Shown: positions 23,341 to 34,787 of the stretch, one piece after another | Position numbering within the stretch: position 1 is the stretch's first letter | How the letters are laid out: each line of letters starts with the position of its first letter | DNA from: Haplosporangium gracile | Lineage: Eukaryota > Mortierellomycota > Mortierellomycetes > Mortierellales > Mortierellaceae | Direction of reading: 5' to 3' | Assembly (NCBI GenBank): GCA_015499985.1 | Contig: JAAAUF010000016.1 | Span: forward strand, 8,674 to 72,673 | Length of the DNA: 64,000 nucleotides | The notes under the pieces: model-generated | What the model was told of the DNA's origin: nothing | The model's database searches: none | Seen by the model: the letters and a program-made list of their open reading frames with translations, nothing else | Program-made: the position numbers and the translations under genes

Positions 23341-24168
23341 ACTCCCCCCCTCCCATTGACACCCTACTCTTGCACTGAAGATGAACGACGACGACGAGGA
23401 GCGATGAAGGCGAGCTCAATGCATATACTTTCACATTACTCTACACATAACCATTTTACAAAAAAACTTCTGTACATTAATTAATAATAAATGCTTTCTC
23501 GCAATCATTTAATACCATACCTTTCGAAACTTTTGAATTTTTTGAACCTCTTGGTGGCCCTCTTGTAAATGAACATAACGACTTGAATAGTGGGACCGCA
23601 CACCAATCAAACACGCAGGCCAAGAAGATCTTTCGATTAAACCAGCGCCATACGCTGAGAACGAGTAGAGTGGGAGGAGAGAGTGTCTGTCTCGTTGTTA
23701 GAATTGAACCTGCGCCTTTTCACACTTTAGGCGTATACCTTTGCCAAGTACAGATTCATGCTTGGACTCGAGAGAGAAAGAAACAAAAGCACCGAATTGC
23801 TGGGGGGCGAGAGAGAGGATTGTACGAGTTGTTGTTTGTATTTCGAAAGAACCAATGCCCTTTCGTTTGCCAGTTGCATTGCATGTGCATTAGTTTTTTT
23901 GGTCCACAAATCGTCCCAAAAAAGGTCTCCGACTCAGACCACAGACCCATTTCGCCAGAACTTTGTTCCTAGCGCGATCCTTGCATGGGCCAAAAAGTCA
24001 GCGAGCTAAAATTATTATAATCGCGCCCAGAAATATCTCGGTGACGTATAAGTCACGTTTTTTCATTCGATTTCGGAAACACGATGTGGCAGCGAGGTTC
24101 GGACTAATCGGTGTGCTCCCATCAAGGCCGTTCTCCCATCAACCAACCTCCCCCCTCAACAAGTAACC
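23341..24168. other. spacer and NDUFB8 promoter
   Basis: Apart from the 3' flank of the small Ser/Arg gene (an AATAAA-type signal near 23485), nothing gene-like was found. The final 150 bases are the presumed promoter of NDUFB8, ending in a C-rich leader. Confidence 0.45.
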
Positions 24169-25120
24169 ATGCTCCCTGCCGCCACACGTCCCCTCGCCAG
24201 GACGGCCACCTTGGCTGCTACCAGAGCCTCTGCCGCTCTCGCCAACCGTACCGCTACCCTCACCACCTCCGCCTCCTCTCTCCACAACAAGGCCGACCCC
24301 GCCATCCCCGGCGACCCCACTGGCTTCTTGCCAGGCGACAAGATTACCGGCGAGACTCAGATCGGCTCTTACCCCAACTTGCCAATGTACAACCAGCAAT
24401 GGCGTGATGCCAACCCTTCGGCAGGATACTGGGATCGTCAGGATCGTCGCAACTTTGGTGAGACTGTACGTGTTTCTCAACGTTTACATCAGATTCTGAT
24501 CTGAATCAACTCCTGTCGATCGTTTTTCGGCGGTCTCGGACATGCAGGTTTTCAGGAGCGGCAATGATACTAGTACAGGATTGTTGTCGCAAGATATATA
24601 CATGAAACAGAGCAATCGAACATCGATTATTTGTAGGCGATCTTTGCAGGCGATCTTTGTTGGCGACATCTACGGGATAAAATTATCAACGAAAACAATT
24701 GTCTCTTACAGGATCGGTATTTCTCTGCCGGTTCTCGGATCAATCTACACGGATCAGTTGGACATGATCGTCAAAAGAAAACGCATCAGGAACAACATCT
24801 CAAAGCAACGTATTCGTCTAACGGCAATCACCCCTACCCCCTCCTGGCTGGATCGGAAAAATATACATCATTAGGTCCCTGAGGAGGATGAGGTGTTGAA
24901 CATCTGGTCTCCCGATGTCTGGGCCTTCCCTGCCTCCCTCGGAGTCAAGCGTCTTTTGGCTGCTGCCGCCGCCTTCATCGGTTTCGGATACTTTCTCGTC
25001 AAGACCCAGCCCGAGCCTCACTTCACCCGCCGCAACTACCCCCACGATGGACTCTTGGAGGCTTTGGGCGTTGATGCTTCAGATGAGGTCATGGTCGAGA
25101 AGAGAGGTGCACGTGCCTAA
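24169..25120 (+). CDS. NDUFB8: NADH:ubiquinone oxidoreductase subunit NDUFB8
   Basis: Two exons, 24169-24465 and 24875-25120, give 180 aa. The N-terminus is an Ala/Thr/Arg-rich mitochondrial presequence without acidic residues over about 35 residues. The mature part has the family blocks YPNLPMYNQQWRD, GYWDRQDRRNFGET and, across the junction, EEDEVLNIWSPDVW. One membrane helix follows at about 120-138 (LLAAAAAFIGFGYFLV). NDUFB8 (NIAM in Yarrowia) is an accessory subunit of the distal proton-pumping arm of complex I in the inner membrane. The RRNFGET block and the helix placement fit well. Intron length is 409 bases, long for this window. Confidence 0.88.
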
Positions 25121-25457
25121 AAAAAATTGGGAGCAGTTGAAGGAATTGTAGAATGAATAAATATATACATAACGACAAAATCAACATACAACATACCAGT
25201 AACAACGAGGAAGCGATGCACATTACTAGAATTGGAGCACGGATCGTACAATCACCGCCAATCTACAAACCAACAAAACATAAACACAGCATCGCGCAAA
25301 GCAAATGCTACAAAATTGCTTTTTTCGTCATGAAGTAGTGCGCTAAATAAAAAAAGAATACTCAAATTTCGTGACAAGGAAAGGGCCAACATTCTTCGTA
25401 GAGGCATGCCGCCCGTTGAGCTTTGAATATAAGAACAAGAACAAAAAAGATAAACGC
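25121..25457. other. convergent 3' spacer
   Basis: These 337 A/T-rich bases lie between the ends of NDUFB8 (+) and the CCCH gene (-). AATAAA occurs near 25156, shortly after the NDUFB8 stop. Nothing else was seen. Confidence 0.5.
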
Positions 25458-27018
25458 TTAAGTAAGGGCTTTATTAAGTGCTAGGAGGCGTGTACGGATA
25501 GTTTTAAAATCTTGTTTGTCTTCCAACTGGCGGACCCGCATTCCAAACCCTTTTCCGCCGCGCACAGACGCCTCCCCGGCGGCTGCGACCATCACTTCCC
25601 AAAGGTGACTTGTAAATCGGCGCGCATCAATCCCAGTCAGGCCCCAGGACATGAGCAGTTCCTCGCAAGCCAGGCCACCTAGATCCTTGTGTTCCAGAAG
25701 TGCGCACAGTGTGGTCCCAATTACTGGCAGGTGTGGGTTTTGAATATCCATTTCAAAGGCCTAATTTGTCACAGCCGACGAAATAATACTAATTATTAGA
25801 ACTTATTTGTCCAGTCCTTCTTGTGCAACGTTGCAAAGGGATGCCAGAAAAACATGGTGAAAATGCGCGCGCTTACAGCTTGGATCATTAGGGTGATATA
25901 GGGTGCGACTCTTTCCCAGTGGATCCGAGTCCGCACAATCTTGAGCGAAAAGGCGGTCGGGACGTGACGCTTCAGCTGCTGCTCAATCTCTATCTGGCAT
26001 TCCCAGTGGTGTTTCCGCATAGCCTTGAGCTGACTCTGGTGTCGCGCCGTCGTTGGCTTGGTCATAACCATGAGTCGTCGTGTCTTGGGCTCCAGATGAG
26101 CCTTGTAGGTGGTGTACCAATTTTCAATTTTTTCGTCCGCAGCCTCCAACTCGTTACTGCTGACTGTTGTCCCATGAGCGCCGGTGGTCGCAAAAGGCAG
26201 CTTCCTAGACCCCTGGTGCCCCTGCTTCCTGTTTGCAGTGGTATTGTCACGAATTTTTCGTCCTTTTACTGAAGGTCCTGGGTATCCTGTTGTTGTTGAC
26301 GGAGTACTCCGACTCGCGGTGATGACGTCTGAGGAGATTGTTGTCTTGAACAGCGACGACAGGAGGCGATGAACGTGGACCTTTGGAGGTCGTTTTGCCT
26401 TTGGTTTCCGTGGCTTCTTGGGTTCTTCCTGGCTCAGCGTAGTTGATGGTTGTAGATCCACATCCATTGCTTTAGTGGCGCCATCCTTGGACTTCAATGT
26501 CTGCTCAACGACATCCTGTCCGACATGTTGTGTGAGAGGAACAGAGCCAAGCTCAGTAGAGTTGCGCTGCTGTTTCGGTAGTTCCTGACGTTGTAAATCC
26601 TGGAGAGGCCCTTGTTGTTTCTGGTGTGGTATTCGCTTCAGATTTGGTGCGGCGGATGAGCTGGCAGAGGTCAGAGCTGTCAATGGTCGAGAATACGGTG
26701 TCTTCTTGACTGTGAACGCAATTTTGGGGCCTTCCTTAACAACGGGCTTTTCTGACACCACCGGTGTCATCTGCTGCATAATTGGCGCATCTAAAACAAA
26801 CCAAAGCGCCCTTGGAGTTAGCTAACATTGCAGACCGAGCATCACAACGCGAGATGGTGGGCTGGATAGAAGAGGAGCTTACTTTTGTCAGGTACAATAT
26901 GACTCTTTTTGCACTTTTTCTTATAGCGACACTTGCCGTACTTGAGGAAGAGCAAGCAGATTTCATTGCCAAAGGGGTCTAGAGGCGCAAGAGCGTTATT
27001 CTGCTCGGTGGCACTCAT
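25458..27018 (-). CDS. single CCCH zinc-finger protein, unknown role
   Basis: Three exons, 26883-27018, 25877-26790 and 25458-25760, join in frame to 450 aa. Near the N-terminus (about 22-41) sits one complete C-x8-C-x5-C-x3-H finger, CLLFLKYGKCRYKKKCKKSH, typical of RNA-binding fingers. Residues about 50-220 are basic, Pro/Ser/Thr/Gln-rich and probably disordered. The C-terminal about 200 residues look folded and alpha-helical (RKHHWECQIEIEQQLKRH, then HLPVIGTTLCALLEHKDLG). The intron after YITLMIQA was chosen because it alone keeps the frame into the last exon. I do not recognise the C-terminal domain. RNA binding is inferred from the finger only. It is divergent from NCS6. Confidence 0.75.
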
Positions 27019-27313
27019 GGTTGTCGCCGTGGGTGATTGTCGACAGGAATGGGGTTCATGCGATGCGAGTTGCTTGTTGCTGACATTGGAGACAAGAGCT
27101 GTTTGAGTCTTTCGAAAGCACTTAGCCCACGACAAAAATTTTGACTGACGTCTCTGAAGCAGCAGGACCGCACACAAACTGATCAATCCATTCCTTTCTT
27201 GGTCCTTTTTTTTTTCTTTTTTTGTTTGAACCCTCCAACGGTGAACTCATTTCTTACCGACTCAGGAATCAACATCACCACAACGAAAACATAGACACAA
27301 ACAACCATCAACC
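27019..27313. promoter_or_regulatory. divergent promoter, CCCH gene / NCS6
   Basis: These 295 bases lie between two head-to-head start codons. A T-rich stretch at 27207-27227 precedes a C/A-rich NCS6 leader. No known element was recognised. Confidence 0.5.
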
Positions 27314-28966
27314 ATGCCAGGAACAACAGACGCAAAGCCAATCAAGCCGCTCAAGAACCCATGCAACCTCTGTCAGTCCGTCAGGGCGATCCTCAAGCGA
27401 CCCAAGACAGGCCAGCAGCTCTGCAAGGAATGCTTCTTCCATGTCTTTGAGACAGAGATCCACAACACCATCGTCGACAACAAGCTCTTCAACAAGGGCG
27501 ATAGGGTCGCCATTGGTGCCAGTGGAGGAAAAGGTATGTTTGCCTCTCTCTCTCGGCTGGACTCTATATTTGTTATTTGTTTTGGGACTGCGGACAACTG
27601 ACTGCGGCCATACATGAAATATGCATGATACTCACTCACATCATGTGCCTTGGAATTGTACAAAATGTAGATTCGACCGTGCTGGCATATGTGATGAAGC
27701 TTTTGAACGACAGGTACCTATATGGACTTGACCTTGTCCTTCTCTCTATCGATGAGGGCATCACAGGCTACAGAGACGACTCGCTGGAGACTGTCAAGAG
27801 GAATAGGGACCAGTACCAGATCCCCCTTCTAATCGTCAGTTACAAGGATCTCTATGGCTGGAGCATGGATGACATTGTCAAGGAGATTGGCCGCAAAAAC
27901 AACTGTAAGGACCCTGCCTTGATCTCCAAGGATCGATCATGTCGTTATAGCCCTATCTCCCACTTTTTTTTTGGAATCAGAGGACTAAAACTTGGCGTTC
28001 AATCATTCTTGATTGTTAGGTACATTCTGTGGAGTATTCCGTCGCCAGGCACTGGACAGAGGAGCTATCATGCTGAACGTGGATCACATTGTCACTGGAC
28101 ATAATGCGGATGATATTGCCGAGACTGTGCTCATGAACAGTAAGTCGCAGCCATTGGTCAAATCAACGAGCGGACATAATGATGTGCCCGCCAGAATGTA
28201 ATGGGGAGACATTCTTTTGCTAACCATCACACTATCATTTAATTGAATGATAGTTCTTCGTGGAGATCTGCCTCGCCTTCAGAGATGCACATCAATTATC
28301 ACCAACGACACATCAGCGGACTCTTCGGGAATTGAGACATCCAAGATTTTACGGTCGAAGCCCTTCAAGTATACCTACGAGAAAGAGATTGTCATGTACG
28401 CCTACTTCAAGAAGCTGGATTACTTTTCAACAGAGTGTATCTATTCTCCCAACGCATACCGTGGCCATGCTCGTGTTTTCCTCAAGGATCTGGAGGCTGT
28501 TCGCCGGACAGCCATTGTTGGTGAGTTTTAAGCTCTGTTGTTCTGCTTTAATTGTGATATGTTCACCGTTAGGTGTGAACTCGCAGCTAATTAGCTTACT
28601 TTACGTTGTGGTATAGATATAATTCATTCGGGAGAGGCATTATCGGCATCAGTACAAGCGAATGAATCGACAAAGCTACCGACTATGGCCAACTGCACGC
28701 GGTGCGGATATATTTCATCAAACGAGCTGTGCAAGGCATGCTTGCTCCTTGAGGGTTTGAACAAGGGTCTGCCGCAGCTCGGAATCGGGCATACAACCAA
28801 GATCCGGAGAATGCACGAGGCTGCCAATTTGGCATCTGGCTTGTCGTCTCCAGCGTCTCTATCATCGTCGATAGCGGGTGGATCAGCAGAAGAGAATGTA
28901 AAGGTTGTCACACACATCAGGGATCTTGGTCAACTCACGACTATGCCCACACTTGACTCTGTATGA
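27314..28966 (+). CDS. NCS6: cytoplasmic tRNA 2-thiolation protein 1
   Basis: Five exons, 27314-27533, 27671-27904, 28020-28139, 28254-28520 and 28617-28966, give 396 aa. NCS6/CTU1 activates the wobble uridine (U34) of Lys, Gln and Glu tRNAs and inserts sulfur delivered by the URM1 carrier. An N-terminal zinc site (CNLCQ, CKECF) is followed by the PP-loop GASGGKDST, whose codons are split by the first intron. Further signatures are [32 protein letters not shown] and [14 protein letters not shown]. The C-terminal zinc knuckle is CTRCGY and [14 protein letters not shown]. Length and every motif fit the family. The MTG2 start follows 128 bases after the stop, and an AATAAA signal lies at about 28973. 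Confidence 0.96.
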
Positions 28967-29094
28967 TTTTTTGAATAAACGATTTCAACCAAGAGAGACT
29001 GCTTTTGAGCTTTTTTTATTCCCTTTTGTGGAACAGAACTTTCGCTGATCCGCGTTTTCACGTCTCATTTCACATCAATCACGACTACATTACA

Positions 29095-31013
29095 ATGCAC
29101 AGAGTCATGACACCATGTACCGCACAGCGGTGGCAGTACCCAGCTAGGACACTCTTCAGAACTCAGACTCATTCAAGGACATTCAACTCGCTTTCGCTCA
29201 TTACACGCGCACAGGATAACAACGGATCACTAGACGAGTACAACAACACTTCTGAAGAGAACACATCAGTCGATGGCTGGCAGAGGACAATTGACGGTCT
29301 ACCGGATTACACAGCAGAGCCTCGTGGGAGGGCGAAAGGTGTCGAGTGGAAGCTTCGTGCCAAGGTAACTCATCTCGCATAGATGTAGGATATTGTGTGC
29401 TACGTCTACAGATCAAAAGTGCAACATTTTAATTAGTATCATTTGCGTTCTGATTGCACAATTGACAGGGTAGAAACTTTGTTGACTTTTGCAGGATCAA
29501 GGTGTCAGGAGGACAAGGCGGCGACGGATGTGTATCCTTTCATCGCGAAAAGTTTGTCGCATTCGGTCAACCCAACGGCGGCAACGGCGGTCGAGGCGGC
29601 AACGTGATCTTTGAGGCGTCATCGAACGAAACTTCCCTCCAACATATCCCTCACACTGCATCAGCACCACGCGGAGTACACGGCAAGGGTTCCTTGATGC
29701 ATGGGCATGCTGGTAAGGACTTGATCATCAAGGTGCCGATGGGAACCATCATCCGTGAAGTACCGTCGCCGGAAAAGGAGAAGTCAGCTGAGGATGAGGA
29801 CGAGGAGCTGTTTCACAAGACATTGGAGCTTGGAGAGACTGAGGCCAAGGACAAGGAGATGTCAAAGCGGTGGGTACTGTACCCACGTCTTGCCAACTCT
29901 CTCACGGCTCTTCCAGAGGGTAAAGTCAATTACTTTGAGGAAGCACAGGCATGGGTCGCGGAGGAGGATCGGATTGTTGAGGCCCGGAGAGCTGCGATGA
30001 GCAAGAAGTCTTTGCTCCTCGACGTCAACGAGCACACCGAGGATGAAACACAGTTTATGGTCGGACGCGGCGGTGGAGGAGGGTACGGAAACCCGCATTT
30101 CTTGACAACTCAAAACAGAGCCCCCAAGTATGCCACTCGAGGACGCGAGGGACAGACCCGTTGGTTGACACTCGAGCTCAAGACTATTGCTGACGCAGGA
30201 TTGGTGGGCTTGCCAAATGCAGGAAAGTCGACATTTCTGCAGGCAGTCTCGAATGCCCATCCGGCCATTGCCCCTTATCCGTTCACGACACTCAACCCTT
30301 ATATTGGCACCGTCGACTACTCGGACTCTTACCAGGTCAAGGTGGCAGATATCCCGGGACTGATTCGTGGCGCCCATATGAATATTGGATTGGGTCACTC
30401 CTTCCTTCGGCACGTTGAACGTAGCAAGGTGCTGGTCTATGTGATCGACATTGCGGCCGAGTTTGGAATCAAGCGCAAGGTGAAAGGTGTAGATGACTGG
30501 ACGCCAGAAGAAGATCTTGAGCAGGACAAGACCAAGGGTGCTGAGTCTGATCCTCTCAAGTCGCCTCAGGACGAGGATCCAAATGCCGTAAACGCCGAGT
30601 ACAGTCAGCCGTTCGAGGATTGGAAGACACTGCTGGATGAGTTGGAAGCCTACCAGCCAGGACTGACCAGGAGGCCGTCGATGATCATTGCCAACAAGGC
30701 CGATGTGACTGAGGTCGCACCCAAGAACCTGCAGCTGTTCCAAAAGTTGGTTCATGACGAGTGGGCCAAACGCCGTGTCGCCAATTCTTCTGCAAGTGAC
30801 AACTACGACATCAAGATTGTACCTGTCTCTGCGAAGTACAAGAAGAACATTGTCAAAGTGACTTCGATCCTCCGCGAGATTGTCGAGGCCGAAAAGGCCA
30901 AGGAGTCTGTGGCGGCGGTGCGGAAAGAGCAGAGGGAACGAGAAGAAGAGGAGGAGGCCCTGGCCTTCAAGGCCACCCGACGCAACATCATGAACAACTC
31001 TCAAAATGAATAA
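29095..31013 (+). CDS. MTG2: mitochondrial Obg-family GTPase
   Basis: Two exons, 29095-29364 and 29469-31013, give 604 aa. MTG2/GTPBP5 acts in late assembly of the mitochondrial large ribosomal subunit. The leader is basic and lacks acidic residues for about 35 residues. The glycine-rich Obg fold (GGQGGDGCVSFHREK, GGNGGRGGNVIFEA) is interrupted by an acidic insertion at about 175-275 and resumes with GRGGGGGYGNPHF. The G domain has G1 GLPNAGKST, G3 DIPGLI and G4 NKAD. Between G3 and G4 is a charged insertion with many Asp and Glu. The last 50 residues form an acidic/basic helix. The first start codon after the NCS6 end was chosen because the presequence begins there. Confidence 0.94.
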
Positions 31014-31520
31014 AGTTAAATTATGTATTTTTTTATGATTTGTGTTTTTGTGTTATGTTTGATTAAAATGGTCATTCACACCTCCTACCTTAAACCTTCA
31101 CCAACATCCTACCCGCAGCTAGAGTAAAGCAAGTACTCAATGCCACCGCATGACGAAACGACGGAAGAGTAACTACAGGCGATAGCGAAGAAGAAACAAA
31201 AAAAAAATAGGTTGCGTTCAAACAGGTCAACTCTTATCTCGAGTAGAGTTTGAGATGGTTCTTTCATGCGCCTATCGTCATTTGTTAAACATGCATGGGA
31301 GACCTTGCTTCGAGGCGGACAACAACTGAAACCCAATTGTCGTTTGCGTTCGCCTTCCTTGAACGCAACTCTTCTTTTGTTTGTCTTTGTTACTAGAGTT
31401 TCTTTCTATGTGTGTTTTTGGATAGTGTGGCAAAGAGTAGGGGAGGGAGAGAAGTAATAAGATGGGTTAGATAACTGGAGACGGGTTGACAGCGGTGTTG
31501 GGGCGGATATCATCTTTATT
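31014..31520. other. spacer without a recognised gene
   Basis: It lies between the 3' ends of MTG2 (+) and a decayed F-box copy (-). It is A/T-rich and no supported coding frame was seen. Confidence 0.45.
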
Positions 31521-32850
31521 TCAAATTTTGCTAAAAAAAAATTCATGCGAAGGACGTTCGTTCCTTCTCTTCTCGTAGCTGAAATAAGACTGAACCGCCT
31601 TTTCTGGCGGCATTCCTAGCTCATGCCCAAATGATTGCTTGTGCAGGACTGGGAAGATGCTCCTCCCCTCTCGGTCCATCTTAGCAATCATTCTCTTGAC
31701 ACTCGACAATAACCCAATCTCCTGCAGAGCGTGGCAGTCCTTCAGGAAACCAGCAGGTTGGTCATCATCAAGGGATACAGACTGCGGCGTTTCCATGCTA
31801 ACAACCAGCTATTCCATGTCACAACTTTCATCCTCCGCAGGGCTGCGTTGGTAGGTGTCCGTCCACTGGGCACAATCCAGTTTAGTTCAGAGACGTTTGA
31901 TCGATCCAGCATTTCTCGCGTCCCCGTCCCATCAATTAGCGTCAAACCATTCAACGACCGCAGCCTGATGAGTCCTCCATTCAGTTGAAGCGCGAGCGGG
32001 ATAGGATGAAAATGCCCTGTCTCTGCTTCCAGATTCTTGGTACACTTTGTTACAATAACGAGTTCCTCCAACACTGGACAGACTGCAGAGATGTATCCAA
32101 AGACGATCCTAGAGTTGACTGGGCCATTTTCAATGTATCCTTTCCATGAATCTTCATGTGCAGTGTTCTCAGGCCTCGACACATCCACACCGGTCGGCGG
32201 ACAGGGATGGTCATCGAATGTTGTTGGTTGTTCACACGGTTGAGGGCTTGGCTGGTAAGGCGCATTCGAGCAGCCTTGTCGAGTTCTCCGTACGGAGATC
32301 GATTACAGATATCCAGATTGTTGATGAGCACAGGGCCCTGAATCGCTTTGAAGTGGATCAGATGAGGCGACTGACAGAGGTACTCGTGGAGAAGATCTGC
32401 TGTGACTGACTGCTCATGGAAATTATAGTGGCCCTGTTCGGGATGGAGAAAGTAGGACGACAGTGAAGTGATAACATTGGGCAATGCTGTGAGCTCCTGG
32501 AGGAGCTGTGGGGTTATTTCCTTCGGTAAGAGACACCTTTCTGTCGAGTCTGGGACCATGTTGATCGCCCTGTCTCGAGTATAGGCATCCAAAGGTGTCA
32601 ATTCGCCCTTGATCGAGAAATAGCACGAAGTGAGGTCAAGGTGCTACAAATGCTGCTGGACTAGGCGACTCCAGTCATAGGTCATCATGTGGTCGAAAAA
32701 GGTCATCCTCACTAGACCGATCAGTCGGAGTGTCGACAGGTTGGGCGTGATCCTCAAAAAGTCCTCAAGGAACCACCGATCCAGCATGGCGTTTGTGATG
32801 ACCAAGGTCCGGAGCCGTAAAGACCTCCCGGGTTCATGGTTTAAGGGCAT
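31521..32850 (-). pseudogene. F-box/LRR protein lacking its F-box, frameshifted
   Basis: The minus strand carries the middle and C-terminal parts of the F-box/LRR family: LRLRTLVITNAMLDRW and LEDFLRITPNLSTLRLIGL (about 32710-32830), then PQLLQELTALPNVITSL, SPHLIHFKAIQGPVLINNLD and CRGLRTLHMKIHG. After a frameshift near 32100 follow SRIVFGYISAVCPVLEEL, and after another near 31790 EIGLLSSVKRMIAKM. A TAG closes the first segment near 32644. There is no F-box. Upstream the sequence runs directly into the tail of another copy (32834-33388), as if two paralogues had recombined. Confidence 0.78.
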
Positions 32851-33388
32851 CCATGTTTCGTCCAGTCGACACTTGGATTCGCCTCTGATATAAAATACTC
32901 GCAGTCTCTGAAGGTACTTCGATTGACCGACGAGGCAGAATCCTCACTTGAGCTGTAACCATAGGTATGTGCGATGTTGGTGCCCCTCGGCTTTTGTTTG
33001 ACGTTCTTTTGGGAACCAGATCTGGAGGTCCGCGAGAAGTGGGCAGACACGAGCGATGTAGCCAAAGATAACTCAACTGTGAACTGAGTGCTGAACCTGA
33101 ACTGACAGGGGATGTGGACCTCGATGTGGAGGGTGCGCAGGCCGCGGTACCGCCAGATCTGACGGGGGTCACGGAATGTCAAAGGATCCTTTTCGTTGTC
33201 CGATAAGATGGCATCGTGTCCTCTATCCAGATGGATATAGCCTGACTGGTTAAAGAGATCCAGATCCTCCAATCGTATGACTGTCTTGAGAGCGGTGAGA
33301 TGGACCAGATGAAGCGACTTACAAAAGTGGTAGTGGATGAGTCCTGGGGCTCGGGAGAGAGAGGTAAAGCAACAAGCTTTGACATCAT
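32834..33388 (-). pseudogene. F-box/LRR C-terminal fragment, frameshifted
   Basis: The minus strand reads LEDLDLFNQSGYIHLD and WRYRGLRTLHIEVHIP in one frame. In a shifted frame it then reads IFGYIARVCPLLADLQIWF, the conserved C-terminal block. A stop follows in that frame near 32950, and the fragment joins the middle part of the next copy at about 32850. The F-box and N-terminal repeats are absent. Confidence 0.72.
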
Positions 33389-33599
33389 AACAGATTACCG
33401 ACTTCTATCACAGCTCCATGGTCGTGAGCTTATCTTGGGAACACTGGAGCGTAGGGTACGGAGTGAAAGAGGTTTGTATAAAGGAAAAGCTACAACCTGG
33501 AGTTGAGATGCATGCTTGCATTATTACCAGCCAATCAGCGCGCATACTGACCGGTCAATTTTCATTTCACTATTCTCCTTTTTCTGCTCTTTCGCGACT

Positions 33600-33672
33600 T
33601 GGTCTTTTTTGCCCTTTTTCCTTTTTCCTTTCTCCTTTTTCCTTTTTCCTTTCTCCTTTTTCCTTTTTCCTT
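33600..33672 (+). repeat. pyrimidine minisatellite, CCTTTTT/CTCCTTTTTC units
   Basis: The tract alternates CCTTTTT and CTTTCTCCTTTTT units for about 70 bases, with no purine on this strand after 33606. It ends about 60 bases before the start of the SOSS-C-like gene and may form its core promoter or leader. Confidence 0.8.
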
Positions 33673-33730
33673 ACTTTGCCACCAAAAAAGCACCAACATC
33701 ACCATCAAGCAAACAAGCAAGCAAACCCGA

Positions 33731-34378
33731 ATGGAGTGTCTACGGAACCTGCCCTCAAAGACAAACGCATTTCAGACCGCGACCTACGAACGCGTCAGGA
33801 CAGAACACTCTCACTCCCACAATAAACCCTTCTTCGCCACCTCCGGACAAGTGCCCACTCAAAGTACTTTTTCAAGGGCAATTTTTTTTTTTATATCGCT
33901 CTCGCTGCATTTCAACAAAAACACAAAACAAGTTGCAAACTGACATTCACCGTCTGTCATTCTTCTTCTCGTCATCTAGTCTTGCCTAGTAGCGATGAGA
34001 ATCTCATCCTAGCCGTCATTCGTCAAAAGAACAAGGTGAGATGCTCTCTTGTTTGGCGCCAAAGAAGGATACCAGACGTGCAGAAGGAGAACACCAATTT
34101 AACACTTAAACTTACTCTAATAGATTCCCAAGTCAACGGACGAGCATCCCAAGAGACCAACGACTCCAGAGCAAGTTGCTGAGGACACAGTCATGGAGGA
34201 AGACACAGGATCAGCACAGCAACAACCACCTATTCCACCACCACCGCGGCTGTACAAGCGACCCAGGATTGCGCTCTCTAATGCAGCAGCCGCAGCGGCG
34301 GAAGCAAGTAGAATGACAAACTCATCCTCCTCCGCAACAGCAACGTATGACCGCCATTCGTCAGCATCATTATCTTAG
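33731..34378 (+). CDS. small protein resembling SOSS complex subunit C (INIP)
   Basis: Exons 33731-33863, 33980-34035 and 34124-34378 join in frame to 147 aa. Residues 26-59 run HSHSHNKPFFATSG, then ILPSSDENLILAVIRQ. As I recall, human INIP/SOSS-C ends with a His-Ala-His repeat, an aromatic pair, a Thr, and then NLILPVLPR, which is the same pattern. SOSS-C helps single-stranded DNA-binding proteins in double-strand break repair. The C-terminal 80 residues are Pro/Ala/Ser-rich and low-complexity, with a basic RLYKRPRIAL that could be a nuclear signal. The match is short and judged by eye, so the family call is tentative. That it is a gene rests on three in-frame junctions with good splice signals. 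Confidence 0.55.
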
Positions 34379-34681
34379 TCAACTTGAAAGTGACCTTTTG
34401 CCAAACTAATCTGCAGGCTTTATCAACCATTGAAAATGTGTAATTGATCGGGAGGACTGCAGAGACAACAACAACTTGCTGAAGTGTCTTCGGAGGATCA
34501 AGACTGGACTTCGCTTTTCAATCTGTCGTTTTGTTAGAGCAGCGCCGTCCCTGACATACAACAGCGCAGGTACCTCGCCCCTCATCGTCATCGTGATAGT
34601 CGCCACCTCCTATGAAACTTTTTGATCCAGGAGGAAATAAACTTGACTACCAAGAGCATTGGATGCGTCATGGCTGTGCAT

Positions 34682-34708
34682 CACGTGTGCAGCAACCTCT
34701 TTATAAAA
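34682..34708 (+). promoter_or_regulatory. E-box-like CACGTG and TATA box of the intact F-box gene
   Basis: CACGTG at about 34682-34687 is followed by TATAAAA at about 34702-34708, 80 bases before the start codon at 34788. The rest of 34379-34787 holds no gene. Confidence 0.5.
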
Positions 34709-34787
34709 AAAATTCTCTCGCCCATGACACCTTTCTTTCCTTCTGTTCTTGTTTTTTTTGACAAACCCTTTTTAATCCCCTCTGACC

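Noticed and set aside
29862..31004. Long open frame antisense to MTG2 (380 codons)
   Set aside because: It is the shadow of a strongly codon-biased gene; its translation shows no motif, while the opposite strand has complete Obg GTPase motifs.
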